Origin: NORP240 sp965222175
GTDB taxonomy: Bacteria; Pseudomonadota; Gammaproteobacteria; Pseudomonadales; Pseudohongiellaceae
DNA: 64,000 nucleotides
Reading direction: 5' to 3'
NCBI GenBank assembly: GCA_965222175.1
Contig: OZ244938.1
Coordinates: forward strand, 3,472,001 to 3,536,000
The position numbers and the translations under genes are program-made. The notes below the pieces were generated by a model. It was not told the origin of the DNA and searched no databases. It saw only the letters and a list, made by a program, of their open reading frames with translations. Shown here piece after piece: positions 27,248 through 35,223 of the stretch. Position 1 is the first letter of the stretch; each line of letters starts with the position of its first letter.

Positions 27248-27883
27248 ATGAGATTAACCAGCCTGCACGTTTCACGCCTCGGTCACCGCTGGGTTTTCCT
27301 GCTGCCGTTACTGTTCCTGCTGACCACGTCTTTCGGCCATGCCCAGCAGGAGCAGCAATTTCTGCGGTTTGCCCTGCTGGCCCTGACCGACGACGACCAG
27401 TCACGTCGCGAATTTGAAAACCAGCTGGTAATTCGCCTGCAGGAAGACCGTTTCGATGCGGTTGCCAGTTTTGAACTGTTGCCGGATCCGCGGGGCATGG
27501 CACCAGGGGCGGTCCGACGCCGGCTGCTGGATTCCGGCGTACAGGCAGTGCTGATATTGCGGCCGCTGGAACTGGCTGAGGGCACCACCCTGTCGCCCGG
27601 GCAACTGCAGATGAGTCCGGGAGAGTTCACCAGCGTATCCCGGTTTATCAGTGGTTATCGAGGGGATAAATTTGCCGTGCGTACCGTTGTTCAGATCGCC
27701 GGATTCCTGTTGCAAAGGGACGCATCGCAGCTGTTCTGGCACGGCGTTATCTGGCTTGACGATACCGTGGAAACCGAGCAGAACCGTATCGACCGAATTG
27801 TCGACCTGGTGCAGTTCAATCTGAATAATTCGCGGAGCGCACTGCGTGCCCAGCTGGGTTTTCCGGCACTACGTCCTGATTGA
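27248..27883 (+). CDS. exported protein of unknown function
   Basis: A 211-residue protein with a clear signal peptide (LPLLFLLTTSFGHAQ) and no lipobox. The mature part begins with FLRFALLALTDDDQSRREFENQLV and contains GVQAVLILRPLELAEG, suggesting an alpha/beta fold like DUF4136 or LpoB-type periplasmic domains, but no family is firmly recognised. The ATG at 27248 is chosen because AAGGT lies 7 bp upstream; an ATG at 27230 is in frame. The gene is alone and convergent with trhO. Confidence 0.7.
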   Translation: MRLTSLHVSRLGHRWVFLLPLLFLLTTSFGHAQQEQQFLRFALLALTDDDQSRREFENQLVIRLQEDRFDAVASFELLPDPRGMAPGAVRRRLLDSGVQAVLILRPLELAEGTTLSPGQLQMSPGEFTSVSRFISGYRGDKFAVRTVVQIAGFLLQRDASQLFWHGVIWLDDTVETEQNRIDRIVDLVQFNLNNSRSALRAQLGFPALRPD

Positions 27884-27947
27884 ATCAGCCGTGGAAGCAC
27901 GGCAATCAGCCGGCACCTGTCCTGCACGGCAACCGACAACCATCCCC

Positions 27948-28952
27948 TCAGGCGTCACTGGTTCGCTGCTGCTCTGCCGCACGCTGCCTGTTCTTGAATG
28001 AAAGTTTTTTCTTGCGTCGCTGCTGGATAACGGCCTGCATGGGCTGACCGATATGTGATTCACCCCGCTGTCGGGCCAGCTCCATCTGACGTTCCCGTTC
28101 GCTAAAGCGCTGGACCTGCTCACTCGAGTGCTGTTCATGGCAATACGGACAGCTGACCCCCTGTTGAAAAAGTTCGCTTTGCCTGTCCTGCTCACTGACG
28201 GGCATCCGGCAGGCGTGGCACTGATCGTACTCGCCTTTTTCGAGATTGTGGTTGACCGTTACCCGATTGTCGAACACGAAACATTCACCTTCCCACCGGG
28301 TTTCCTCCTCGGAAACTTCTTCCAGGTACTTCAGAATTCCACCCTTTAAATGATAGACCTCTTCGAATCCCAGTCTGCGCAGGTACGCCGTGGATTTTTC
28401 ACAACGGATACCCCCGGTGCAGAACATGGCCACCTTGCGATGGGTGCGGGGATCAAGGTTATTGGCGACGAAATCCGGGAATTCGCGAAACGAGTCGGTT
28501 TCCGGATTCAATGCACCTTTGAACGTACCGATCTGGTATTCATAGCGATTGCGGGTATCAATCAGCGTGACGTCCGGGTCAGCAATAAGTTCATTCCAGT
28601 CACCGGGTTCCACGTAGGTGCCCGCGTGCCTGTTGGGATCGATGTCGTCCACACCCATGGTGACAATCTCTTTCTTGAGTTTGACCTTGGTTCGATAGAA
28701 AGGATTGACGTCAGTGCAGGATTCCTTGACATCCAGGCTGGAAAAACGCTCATCCCGGCGGATCAGCGACAACACTGCATCCACGCCCTGTCGTGATCCG
28801 GCAATAGTGCCGTTGATGCCTTCGCGGGCCAGCAGCAGCGTGCCACGCACGTTGTGCTTCAGCAGTTCATCCAGCAGTGGCTGGCGAAACGATTGAAAAT
28901 CGGGAAAACTGGCGAACTGGTATAGCGCCGCAACAACCACGTCGCGTTTCAT
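27948..28952 (-). CDS. trhO: tRNA uridine(34) hydroxylase
   Basis: A 334-residue YceA/TrhO protein, which makes 5-hydroxyuridine at tRNA position 34. It has the N-terminal acylphosphatase-like domain (LLAREGINGTIAG), a rhodanese domain with active-site Cys in MFCTGGIRCEKSTAYL, and a C-terminal cysteine-rich zinc-like segment (CHACRMPVSEQ ... CPYCHEQH). The third in-frame Met (28952) has GAGGA at good spacing and is preferred to 28958. Length is close to the E. coli protein. Expressed alone. Confidence 0.95.
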   Translation of the reverse strand: MKRDVVVAALYQFASFPDFQSFRQPLLDELLKHNVRGTLLLAREGINGTIAGSRQGVDAVLSLIRRDERFSSLDVKESCTDVNPFYRTKVKLKKEIVTMGVDDIDPNRHAGTYVEPGDWNELIADPDVTLIDTRNRYEYQIGTFKGALNPETDSFREFPDFVANNLDPRTHRKVAMFCTGGIRCEKSTAYLRRLGFEEVYHLKGGILKYLEEVSEEETRWEGECFVFDNRVTVNHNLEKGEYDQCHACRMPVSEQDRQSELFQQGVSCPYCHEQHSSEQVQRFSERERQMELARQRGESHIGQPMQAVIQQRRKKKLSFKNRQRAAEQQRTSDA

Positions 28953-29275
28953 GGGCATTCCTCGCTGCTGAACGGAGCGTAAGTCCGGTGCATCAAGTCT
29001 TTGGAAGCGGCGGATTTTAAGTGACTGGCAGCCTGATGTCTATTTCCCGGCCTGTCTGTCGTCAGGATTACACGGCAACAGCCCGGAAACCAGGCCGCGT
29101 ACTTCGTGGTGCAGAATGATGGTGACGGCTCAGTTTGAAAGCTGGTTCTGTGGTTGGAGGGTTATGTAGGGAAATACTTAATCAGGGGTTCCCTGGAATG
29201 ATAGATGGCCTGACCTGCATGATGACAATGTCAAAAACCTGCAATACGGAGCTGCGACAGTAACGGCCTGGAAGT
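28953..29275. other. 323-bp intergenic region
   Basis: Between the sseA-like gene and trhO, both on the minus strand. It should hold the trhO promoter. I see no gene, no strong hairpin and no convincing operator. Confidence 0.5.
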
Positions 29276-30139
29276 TCAGGTGTCGGCGACTACCGGCAGC
29301 TTGCCCGGCTGCCCCCACTCGCTCCAGGAGCCATCATAGACCGACAGGTCTGTTAAGTCCGCCTGCCAGGCGGCCAGTGTCAGAATGCAGGCGGACAAAC
29401 CTGAACCGCAGGTAAAGACCAGTTTCTGTCCAGGCGCAACCTCGGCAAACAGCCGCCTGAGTTCTTCTGCCGGCTTCAGGTAAATATCATCCAGAACCTG
29501 TTGAAACGGCATACACCTGGCCCCCGGCATGTGCCCTCCACGCAGGTTGGGCCTGGGTTCCGGATCACGTCCTGCGAAACGCCCTTCGGAACGGGCGTCC
29601 AGAATCAGGGAGGAATTGTCGTTCAATAATGCGTAAACAGCCAGGGCATCACAGAACAAGCCTGGACGCAGCCCGCCCTGGAAATTGCCTGGCCGAGCCG
29701 GTTTGTCCTCCAGCTTGTCAACCAGTGACAGGCCAGCCAGAAGCCAGGCTACCGCACCACCATTCAACACCGCGACGTTGTCATGACCCATGGCACGAAA
29801 CATCCACCAGGCCCTGGGGCTGGCGTAAACGCCGATATCGTCGTAAACCACCACGGCACTGTCAGCATCGATGCCCAGTTCGCGCACCTTTTCGCTGAAC
29901 AGATCCACGTCGGGCATCATGTGAGGCAGGCTGGAATGCTGATCGCAGATGTCTTTGTCGTAGTCGAACCGCAAAGAGCCCGGGAGGTGCCGGGCAGGCT
30001 GTGACTCTGGCAATTTCTGGTGGGTGAACGGCGCGATGGGCGGTACCGAGGCATCGAGAAGGACCAGGTTTTCAGCGTCCAGGTGCCTGGCAAGCCAGTC
30101 TACGCCGACCAGCGCCGAGGGCAGCTTAAGCTTGCTCAT
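29276..30139 (-). CDS. sseA: sulfurtransferase, 3-mercaptopyruvate type
   Basis: A 287-residue two-domain rhodanese. The C-terminal active-site loop is TCGSGLSAC, the CGSG form typical of 3-mercaptopyruvate sulfurtransferases (SseA) rather than thiosulfate rhodaneses. The N-terminal domain carries DASVPPIAP, PGSLRFDYDKDICD, YDDIGVYASPRAWWMFRAMGH; the C-terminal domain ends YDGSWSEWG. It moves sulfur from mercaptopyruvate to thiol acceptors. It begins 50 bp after the upstream Pro-rich protein gene. Confidence 0.88.
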   Translation of the reverse strand: MSKLKLPSALVGVDWLARHLDAENLVLLDASVPPIAPFTHQKLPESQPARHLPGSLRFDYDKDICDQHSSLPHMMPDVDLFSEKVRELGIDADSAVVVYDDIGVYASPRAWWMFRAMGHDNVAVLNGGAVAWLLAGLSLVDKLEDKPARPGNFQGGLRPGLFCDALAVYALLNDNSSLILDARSEGRFAGRDPEPRPNLRGGHMPGARCMPFQQVLDDIYLKPAEELRRLFAEVAPGQKLVFTCGSGLSACILTLAAWQADLTDLSVYDGSWSEWGQPGKLPVVADT

Positions 30140-30189
30140 CGAGGCTCCGGCACGGCATCATTGGAGGAAAAGGCAGCAACACCATGGAC

Positions 30190-31107
30190 TCAAAGCGCCT
30201 GCAGGAATTCACGCAGTTTTGCCTTGACCCTGTCCCTGTTTACCGGTCCGATCCTGATCATCTGTTTCTGGATGTCTGATCGGGCCTCCAGCTGACTGTC
30301 AGCATAAAGATACATGACTGATGGCTTGACCAGCTGGGGAGTTCCGGTCACATCGTCGGTGGACAGCACGCGCCTGATGGCCCGCTGCAGGACAAGGTCG
30401 AAACTGGCCTCGCCGTAACCCAGTTCCGCATAGGCCTGCTGCAAAAGGGGGGACGCCAGGCGGTACAGGGCCACCAGCTGCCCGGCATCAATTGCCACCA
30501 GGGCCTCCACGGCGGCATCGAAGCGACGAAACCCGGCCTCGTCCATCTCGAACAGGTTGTCATCGATGACGCGGACCGGGAATTCGCCCGGTACCGGGTT
30601 GTAGGGCAGGTTGGCCTGGGGAATATTGCCCTGGGCGACATTGTCCACCAGTACGGCAAATCGCCGGACCAGCTGCTCATCCGCCAGGTGGGACAGCAAC
30701 GCCACACCATTGTCCAGCTGCTGCAGACGCGCCGCCAGGAAGGAATCGCTGTTATTGAGTGACGGCAGTTCCTCGGGCTCGGCCTCCACGGGTTCGGACA
30801 CCACCGCGTCAGTCTGCGGCGCCGGCTCCTGTTCCGCAGGCATCTCGTCAACCTCTGCCACTTGTGGCGCCTGGGCAGCCTGTTCCCCGGGGGCCGCGTC
30901 CGGTCCAGGCGCCGGCGCTGGATCCGGTTGGGCCGGGGGTGGTGCAGGAGATTGCGGTTCAACCTGTTCCACTGGCCTCGGGACAGGCGGGGGCACGACA
31001 ACGGTGGTTGTGCCTTCCGGCGGTTCGTAGGTTGCCCCGAGATATACCAGGTACAACAGCGTAGCCACCGCAAAGCCGGCAATCAGTACGATACTCTTAG
31101 CACCCAT
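30190..31107 (-). CDS. membrane-anchored Pro/Ala-rich protein of unknown function
   Basis: A 305-residue protein: a short cytoplasmic start, one transmembrane helix (IVLIAGFAVATLLYLVYLG), a linker of about 80 residues rich in Pro, Ala, Glu and Gln that would span the periplasm, then a helical domain of about 190 residues (from DSFLAARLQQLDNGVALLSHL). The architecture resembles TonB- or FtsN-like spanning proteins, but the C-terminal domain is not recognised. The ATG at 31107 has GGAG 6 bp upstream. Probably cotranscribed with the sulfurtransferase gene. Confidence 0.75.
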   Translation of the reverse strand: MGAKSIVLIAGFAVATLLYLVYLGATYEPPEGTTTVVVPPPVPRPVEQVEPQSPAPPPAQPDPAPAPGPDAAPGEQAAQAPQVAEVDEMPAEQEPAPQTDAVVSEPVEAEPEELPSLNNSDSFLAARLQQLDNGVALLSHLADEQLVRRFAVLVDNVAQGNIPQANLPYNPVPGEFPVRVIDDNLFEMDEAGFRRFDAAVEALVAIDAGQLVALYRLASPLLQQAYAELGYGEASFDLVLQRAIRRVLSTDDVTGTPQLVKPSVMYLYADSQLEARSDIQKQMIRIGPVNRDRVKAKLREFLQAL

Positions 31108-31422
31108 GGGTAACTCCAGTGGTCTGCCTGAAGCCATTTTGTCACAGCGGGCTTCCCAGCGGCAAGGCAGGCAGTTTCTGGGGGAGTGCCGGTCCGGTCC
31201 CCGAGGACTACATGGCTCCGCAATTCACTGCAGGGTGGACAAGCCGAATGGGCATGGCGGCTCAGCTTAAAGGAACCCGTGGGTACCGGGTGAGGCCTCG
31301 CGCTGGATTAACTGCCCGCCAGGCCCGACAACAGGTAAAAAAAGGGGTCGATTACTCGACCCCTTCCGGTTCAATGGACAAGGTGGTTGGTCTCCGGCAA
31401 GGGAGCCCGACCACGCCGGCAG
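31108..31422. other. 315-bp intergenic region with terminator
   Basis: Contains the strong minus-strand terminator at 31337-31365 and, beyond it, the promoter region for the Pro-rich protein gene. No gene is supported. Confidence 0.6.
31337..31365 (-). terminator. intrinsic terminator of the peroxiredoxin gene
   Basis: A perfect 10-bp stem (AAGGGGTCGA, loop TTAC, TCGACCCCTT) followed on the minus strand by a run of seven U. It lies 57 bp after the peroxiredoxin stop and ends that transcript. Confidence 0.92.
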
Positions 31423-31974
31423 TCAGTTCCCTGCCACCAGCGGAAATCCCAGCTCTTCCATGGTGCGGGTAAGATCCACACCGGCGGTGGCCGGATTCGT
31501 CGCCTTGTCGATTTTCAACACAGTGCCATCGCTGCCAATGTAGTAGGTCCAGCGATTGTTGAAACCGCTTGCCCCCAGCACGCCGTAGGCGGCGGACATT
31601 GCCTTGGTTGGATCCGACATGATCGGAAAACCAGCCTGGTGTTCTTCGGCAAACGCGGTATTGGTTTCCAGGTCATCGACACTGGCCATGAAATAGGCGA
31701 CATTGAACCGTTTAATTTCTCGAGCACTGTCACGCAGCGCTTTACATTGCATGGTTCAGCCACCGGTAAAGGCTTTCGGGAAAAAGGCTATCACTACCGG
31801 CTTTTCGCCCAGGAACTGGGACAGGGTATAAGTATTCCCGTCCGAGGCCTGCAGGGCAAAATCCGGTGCCTTATCCCCAACTTCCAGCGCCACCGCCAGC
31901 GGACTCGCCAGTAGTAACGCACTTAACAGGCTGCCGGAAAGCACCCTGCAGCTTTTGCGTACAAGTTGAAGCAT
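31423..31974 (-). CDS. selenocysteine-containing peroxiredoxin, exported (in-frame TGA at 31756-31758)
   Basis: A 183-residue peroxiredoxin of the AhpC/TSA (BCP/PrxQ-like) type with a signal peptide (cleaved near LAVA-LEV). Before the TGA the frame encodes VGDKAPDFALQASDG and VIAFFPKAFTGG, after it TMQCKALRDSAREI and the rest of the thioredoxin fold (FPIMSDPTKAMSAAYGVLG, NRWTYYIGSDGTVLKID). The TGA falls exactly on the peroxidatic cysteine of the FTGG-C-T motif, so it is read as Sec73; Cys77 is the only other cysteine of the mature chain and could be the resolving residue (U-x3-C). A SECIS-like hairpin follows (31723-31741). The ATG at 31974 has AGGAG 6 bp upstream. A simple gene caller would split it into 77- and 109-codon pieces. 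A chance nonsense mutation is the alternative. Confidence 0.87.
31723..31741 (-). promoter_or_regulatory. bacterial SECIS-like element
   Basis: Within the coding sequence just after the TGA, the transcript can form a 7-bp stem (AGCGCUG and CAGUGCU, one G-U pair) with apical loop CGUGA. The loop begins 21 nt after the UGA and has G in its second position; both agree with the bacterial SECIS model, in which the loop lies about 16-37 nt from the UGA with a G among its first two bases. It would recruit SelB-GTP-tRNASec. Confidence 0.75.
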
Positions 31975-32224
31975 GGACACTCCTCTCACTAGGTTAGAGT
32001 TGGTTCATGGAATCACCGCACCTGCGGCGAATCAACGGACTTTATAGCAGTCTTTGGGATCCGGTGACAGCCCTTTTATCGCGATGCAGGTCGAGACGAT
32101 CGTTGCCGCCGGGGATCTTCCGGCAGCCAGCGAGGCTGTTGACAACCGAATAACCGCCAGACGACAGCAGAACCGGCCGCTGGTGCTCTCACACCGGTCT
32201 GACTGCCCCGCTGCGCGGGTTGGG

Positions 32225-33301
32225 CTAGTACAGCAAACCGCGACGGGAATTTATCTGAATGCGCTGAAATTCGGTTTCCAGGGCCCGGATATCGCTGGCG
32301 AGGCTATCCCACCGGGTTGCCAGTTCTCCCGGATTGCGCGCCATGATCTGGTTGATGCTGTCGATGGAACGCTCGGCTTCACGAACACTGCGAAACACCA
32401 TCATGCGCTTGTTGTTGCGCTGGGAGTCACGGTAGAGCGGGTTTTCCCGTCGGACATTGGTACACTGCCGCACCACGCCTTCACGCCCGCTGTTGACGTT
32501 TCGACAGATTGTCTGCGTGATGTATTGCGGGACTGTTCCCTCGAAAAACTGGTAAGGCGTATCCGCCAGCATCCTGGCAAATTCCAGGTCAGCCAGGGAC
32601 TTGCCCTGGTAAAGCGGCACCAGGGCTGTCTCACTGTAATCCGGACTTTCCTGGATACGGGCGATGCCGTTGCGGTATATCTCGCTGAGTTCCTCGGCCT
32701 TGCGGCCGATGCTGCGATAGCCCTCACCCAGCAGGTTTTCCCGCAATACGCGTAATTTCCAGTCACCCAACTCGGCCACCGCATGGGCATAGCGCGGATC
32801 AGCCGGCTCGTAAACACGATCCTTCAGGTAAAACTGCAGATGGTACATTTCGTCGGCCTGCTGCCAGTCGTTCAGCGACAGGCTGCAGTCGATTATCTTG
32901 TCGATATAGGGCAGCTGTTCCTCACTGTTCAGGCCGAAGTTTATGCGGGCCAGTTGCAGCGCCTGGCGATACTGGGCAATGGCCTGTTCCAGGTCGCCGA
33001 CTTCCTGGTAGAAACCGGCCAGGTCGTCATGCATTTCGACCAGAGCAGCATCGTAATGTCCCAGCTCTCCCTGTAACTGCTCCATGGCCTGGTGACGACG
33101 CTCCAGTTCCCGGCTTAATTCCAGCGCCGACAACGGATCGGCCGGGGTGACCGGGTCAGGACCATCGGCCAGTGACGGCAAGGAGGACTCCTGACCGGCA
33201 AGGACGGTATTCGTTGATACGAGCAGGGCAGGCAGCAGCACAATCACCCGTGCACAACCAGCCAGACGCCCCACAGCGACTGCAAATGCTGATCTTGACA
33301 T
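32225..33301 (-). CDS. exported TPR-containing protein of unknown function
   Basis: A 358-residue protein with a signal peptide (VIVLLPALLVSTNTVLA) and tetratricopeptide-like helices around residues 85-125 (LAGFYQEVGDLEQAIAQYRQALQLARINFG) and a following pair (IDCSLSLNDWQQADEMYHL). The C-terminal half has two cysteines (QTICRNV, VRQCTNV) and Arg-rich helices. Likely a periplasmic scaffold or a part of a surface assembly; no specific family is recognised. The ATG at 33301 is preferred to an upstream GTG at 33322. Confidence 0.75.
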   Translation of the reverse strand: MSRSAFAVAVGRLAGCARVIVLLPALLVSTNTVLAGQESSLPSLADGPDPVTPADPLSALELSRELERRHQAMEQLQGELGHYDAALVEMHDDLAGFYQEVGDLEQAIAQYRQALQLARINFGLNSEEQLPYIDKIIDCSLSLNDWQQADEMYHLQFYLKDRVYEPADPRYAHAVAELGDWKLRVLRENLLGEGYRSIGRKAEELSEIYRNGIARIQESPDYSETALVPLYQGKSLADLEFARMLADTPYQFFEGTVPQYITQTICRNVNSGREGVVRQCTNVRRENPLYRDSQRNNKRMMVFRSVREAERSIDSINQIMARNPGELATRWDSLASDIRALETEFQRIQINSRRGLLY

Positions 33302-33653
33302 GTTTATGCAAATCCGGGCCACGTTATTAACGGGTCCCAGCCTCTCTCTTGCATTATCCGTGGACAGTTATATTAATTAGACGTCCTACAGACCTGTTTA
33401 GTTATACCACAATGTCGCCATTCCCACACCGGCATCAGGGACTTATACAGATGATTTATTTTCAGGTCCTTGACCCGGAACCCAACCAGGTCCTGCTCGT
33501 TAGCCGCTCTCCACGGACCCGCTGACTTGACCGTCGTGGCATTTACACCCATGCTCGGGACTTTTTACAGCCTGACGCGACAGTTGCCGGCCAAAGCCGC
33601 TCCACGGCTGAGGCCCCTGCGTGTCGGCCCATCGTGGCATTCAGGAGGAACCC
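33302..33653. other. 352-bp divergent intergenic region
   Basis: AT-rich in its first 110 bp and without a supported gene. It should hold promoters for the TPR protein (minus) and the M28 peptidase (plus). Confidence 0.55.
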
Positions 33654-34988
33654 ATGCATCGATTTTTCCCTGTGCTGATCCTGTTCAGCGTCACTGTCAC
33701 GGCATCGGCCCAGAGCAGCACGGATACGGTGCTGCACCGGATTGCCGCCGACGTGTCTGCCCGGCGGATTCAAAGCGATGTCGTGCAGCTGGTCAGTTTT
33801 GGCACCCGCCATACCCTGTCCATGACCGACTCCCAGGTACGGGGAATCGGGGCGGCCCGACGCTGGATCAAGGCTGAATTCGACAGGATTTCCGCCGACT
33901 GCGGTGGTTGTCTCGACGTGTTTTACGTCGGCGACACAGTTTCCGGTAACCGCATCCCGGAGCCCACGGAAGTCGTGAACGTGGTGGCCCTGCAGCGCGG
34001 CAACCGGGATCCACAGCGGGTGGTGCTGATGAGTGGTGACATCGACTCCCGGGTCAGCGATGCGCTGAATTCCACCTCCTACTCACCGGGCGCCAATGAC
34101 AATGCGTCCGGCATGGCCGGTGTGCTGGAGGCTGCCAGGGTGCTGAGCCGCTATGAATTTCCCGGGTCCATTGCCTACGTGGGTCTTGCCGGCGAAGAAC
34201 AGGGACTCTATGGCGGCGCCATCCTGGCCCGCCACGCCATCGACCATGGCTGGAATCTTGACGCCGTCCTCAATAACGACATGATAGGTAACATCACCGG
34301 CGTCAACGGCGTGACCGACAACACCACTGCCAGGGTGTTTTCCGAGGGTACCCGTTACGTGGAAACCGCCGAAGAGGCCCGGCAGCGCCGCTTTCAGGGT
34401 GGCGAAGTGGATTCGCCCTCCCGAAACCTCGCCCGCTACATCGACGACCTGGCGGACCGGTATATACCCAATCTGGACGTGATGATGGTCTACCGGCTGG
34501 ATCGCTTTGGCCGTGGCGGCCACCATCGCCCGTTCAACGAAGCCGGCTTCCCGGCGGTCCGCATCATGGAAACCAACGAAAACTACACCCAGCAGCATCA
34601 GGATGTCCGCGTGGAGAACGGCATCGCCTACGGTGATGTGCTGGAACACGTGAATTTTGACTACGCGGCCAAACTCACCGGCCTGAATGCCGTCACGCTG
34701 GCCTCGCTGGCCCGGGCCCCGGCACCCCCGGCGGCAGTGACCATCCGCGGCCAGGTGAGCCCCGATACCACGCTGAGCTGGGCAAAGGTGCCCGGGGCTG
34801 CGTCCTACCGGGTGCACTGGCGCCTGACCACCTCTCCCACCTGGACCTATGCCCGGGATGTCGGCAATGTCGACACATTCACTCTGGAAAACGTGGTAAT
34901 CGACAATTACTTTTTCGGCGTCTCCAGCGTCTCTTCGGACGGTATCCAGAGCCCGGTGGTGTTTCCCGGCCCCGCCGGTGCATTCTGA
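33654..34988 (+). CDS. exported M28-family metallopeptidase with C-terminal Fn3-like domain
   Basis: A 444-residue exported peptidase: signal peptide (FFPVLILFSVTVTASAQ), M28 zinc-peptidase domain, and an Fn3-like domain (from ITIRG-type strand near residue 365 to the end). Metal-site residues seen are the bridging Asp in GANDNASG, the Glu pair in AGEEQGLYG, the Asp of NNDMIGN and a His in RGGHHRPF. The first ligand, normally His in a GHYDS-like motif, is Asp here (SGDIDSR). AGGAGG lies 6 bp before the ATG. Probably an aminopeptidase acting on peptides in the periplasm or outside the cell. Confidence 0.87.
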   Translation: MHRFFPVLILFSVTVTASAQSSTDTVLHRIAADVSARRIQSDVVQLVSFGTRHTLSMTDSQVRGIGAARRWIKAEFDRISADCGGCLDVFYVGDTVSGNRIPEPTEVVNVVALQRGNRDPQRVVLMSGDIDSRVSDALNSTSYSPGANDNASGMAGVLEAARVLSRYEFPGSIAYVGLAGEEQGLYGGAILARHAIDHGWNLDAVLNNDMIGNITGVNGVTDNTTARVFSEGTRYVETAEEARQRRFQGGEVDSPSRNLARYIDDLADRYIPNLDVMMVYRLDRFGRGGHHRPFNEAGFPAVRIMETNENYTQQHQDVRVENGIAYGDVLEHVNFDYAAKLTGLNAVTLASLARAPAPPAAVTIRGQVSPDTTLSWAKVPGAASYRVHWRLTTSPTWTYARDVGNVDTFTLENVVIDNYFFGVSSVSSDGIQSPVVFPGPAGAF

Positions 34989-35223
34989 AAACGGGAACGC
35001 ATGACAAACATTCAAAGCTGCGTTACTCTGCTGAGGCTGTACTGTCCGGTCCCGGTCAGCTTCCTGAACTGATCTCCGGAGATCCGCTCCAGTACTGCAT
35101 CAGGCACCAGCCGGGATTGACAATATATTGACAAGAAAGGGGGATTGCCTTCCGGGCGGCCAGCAAGAACAGCAGAACAAGAAACTCGCAGAGAAATAAC
35201 AAGACAACAACGAGGTACCGAGA

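Noticed and set aside
31423..31974. Peroxiredoxin as a pseudogene broken by a nonsense mutation or sequencing error
   Set aside because: The TGA falls exactly on the catalytic cysteine and is followed by a SECIS-like hairpin; the rest of the gene is intact with proper start and terminator. It is kept as a possible alternative only.
35071..35084. GATCTCCGGAGATC palindrome as a mobile-element end
   Set aside because: It is short, single copy here, and lies in an ordinary intergenic region; mentioned only as a possible operator.
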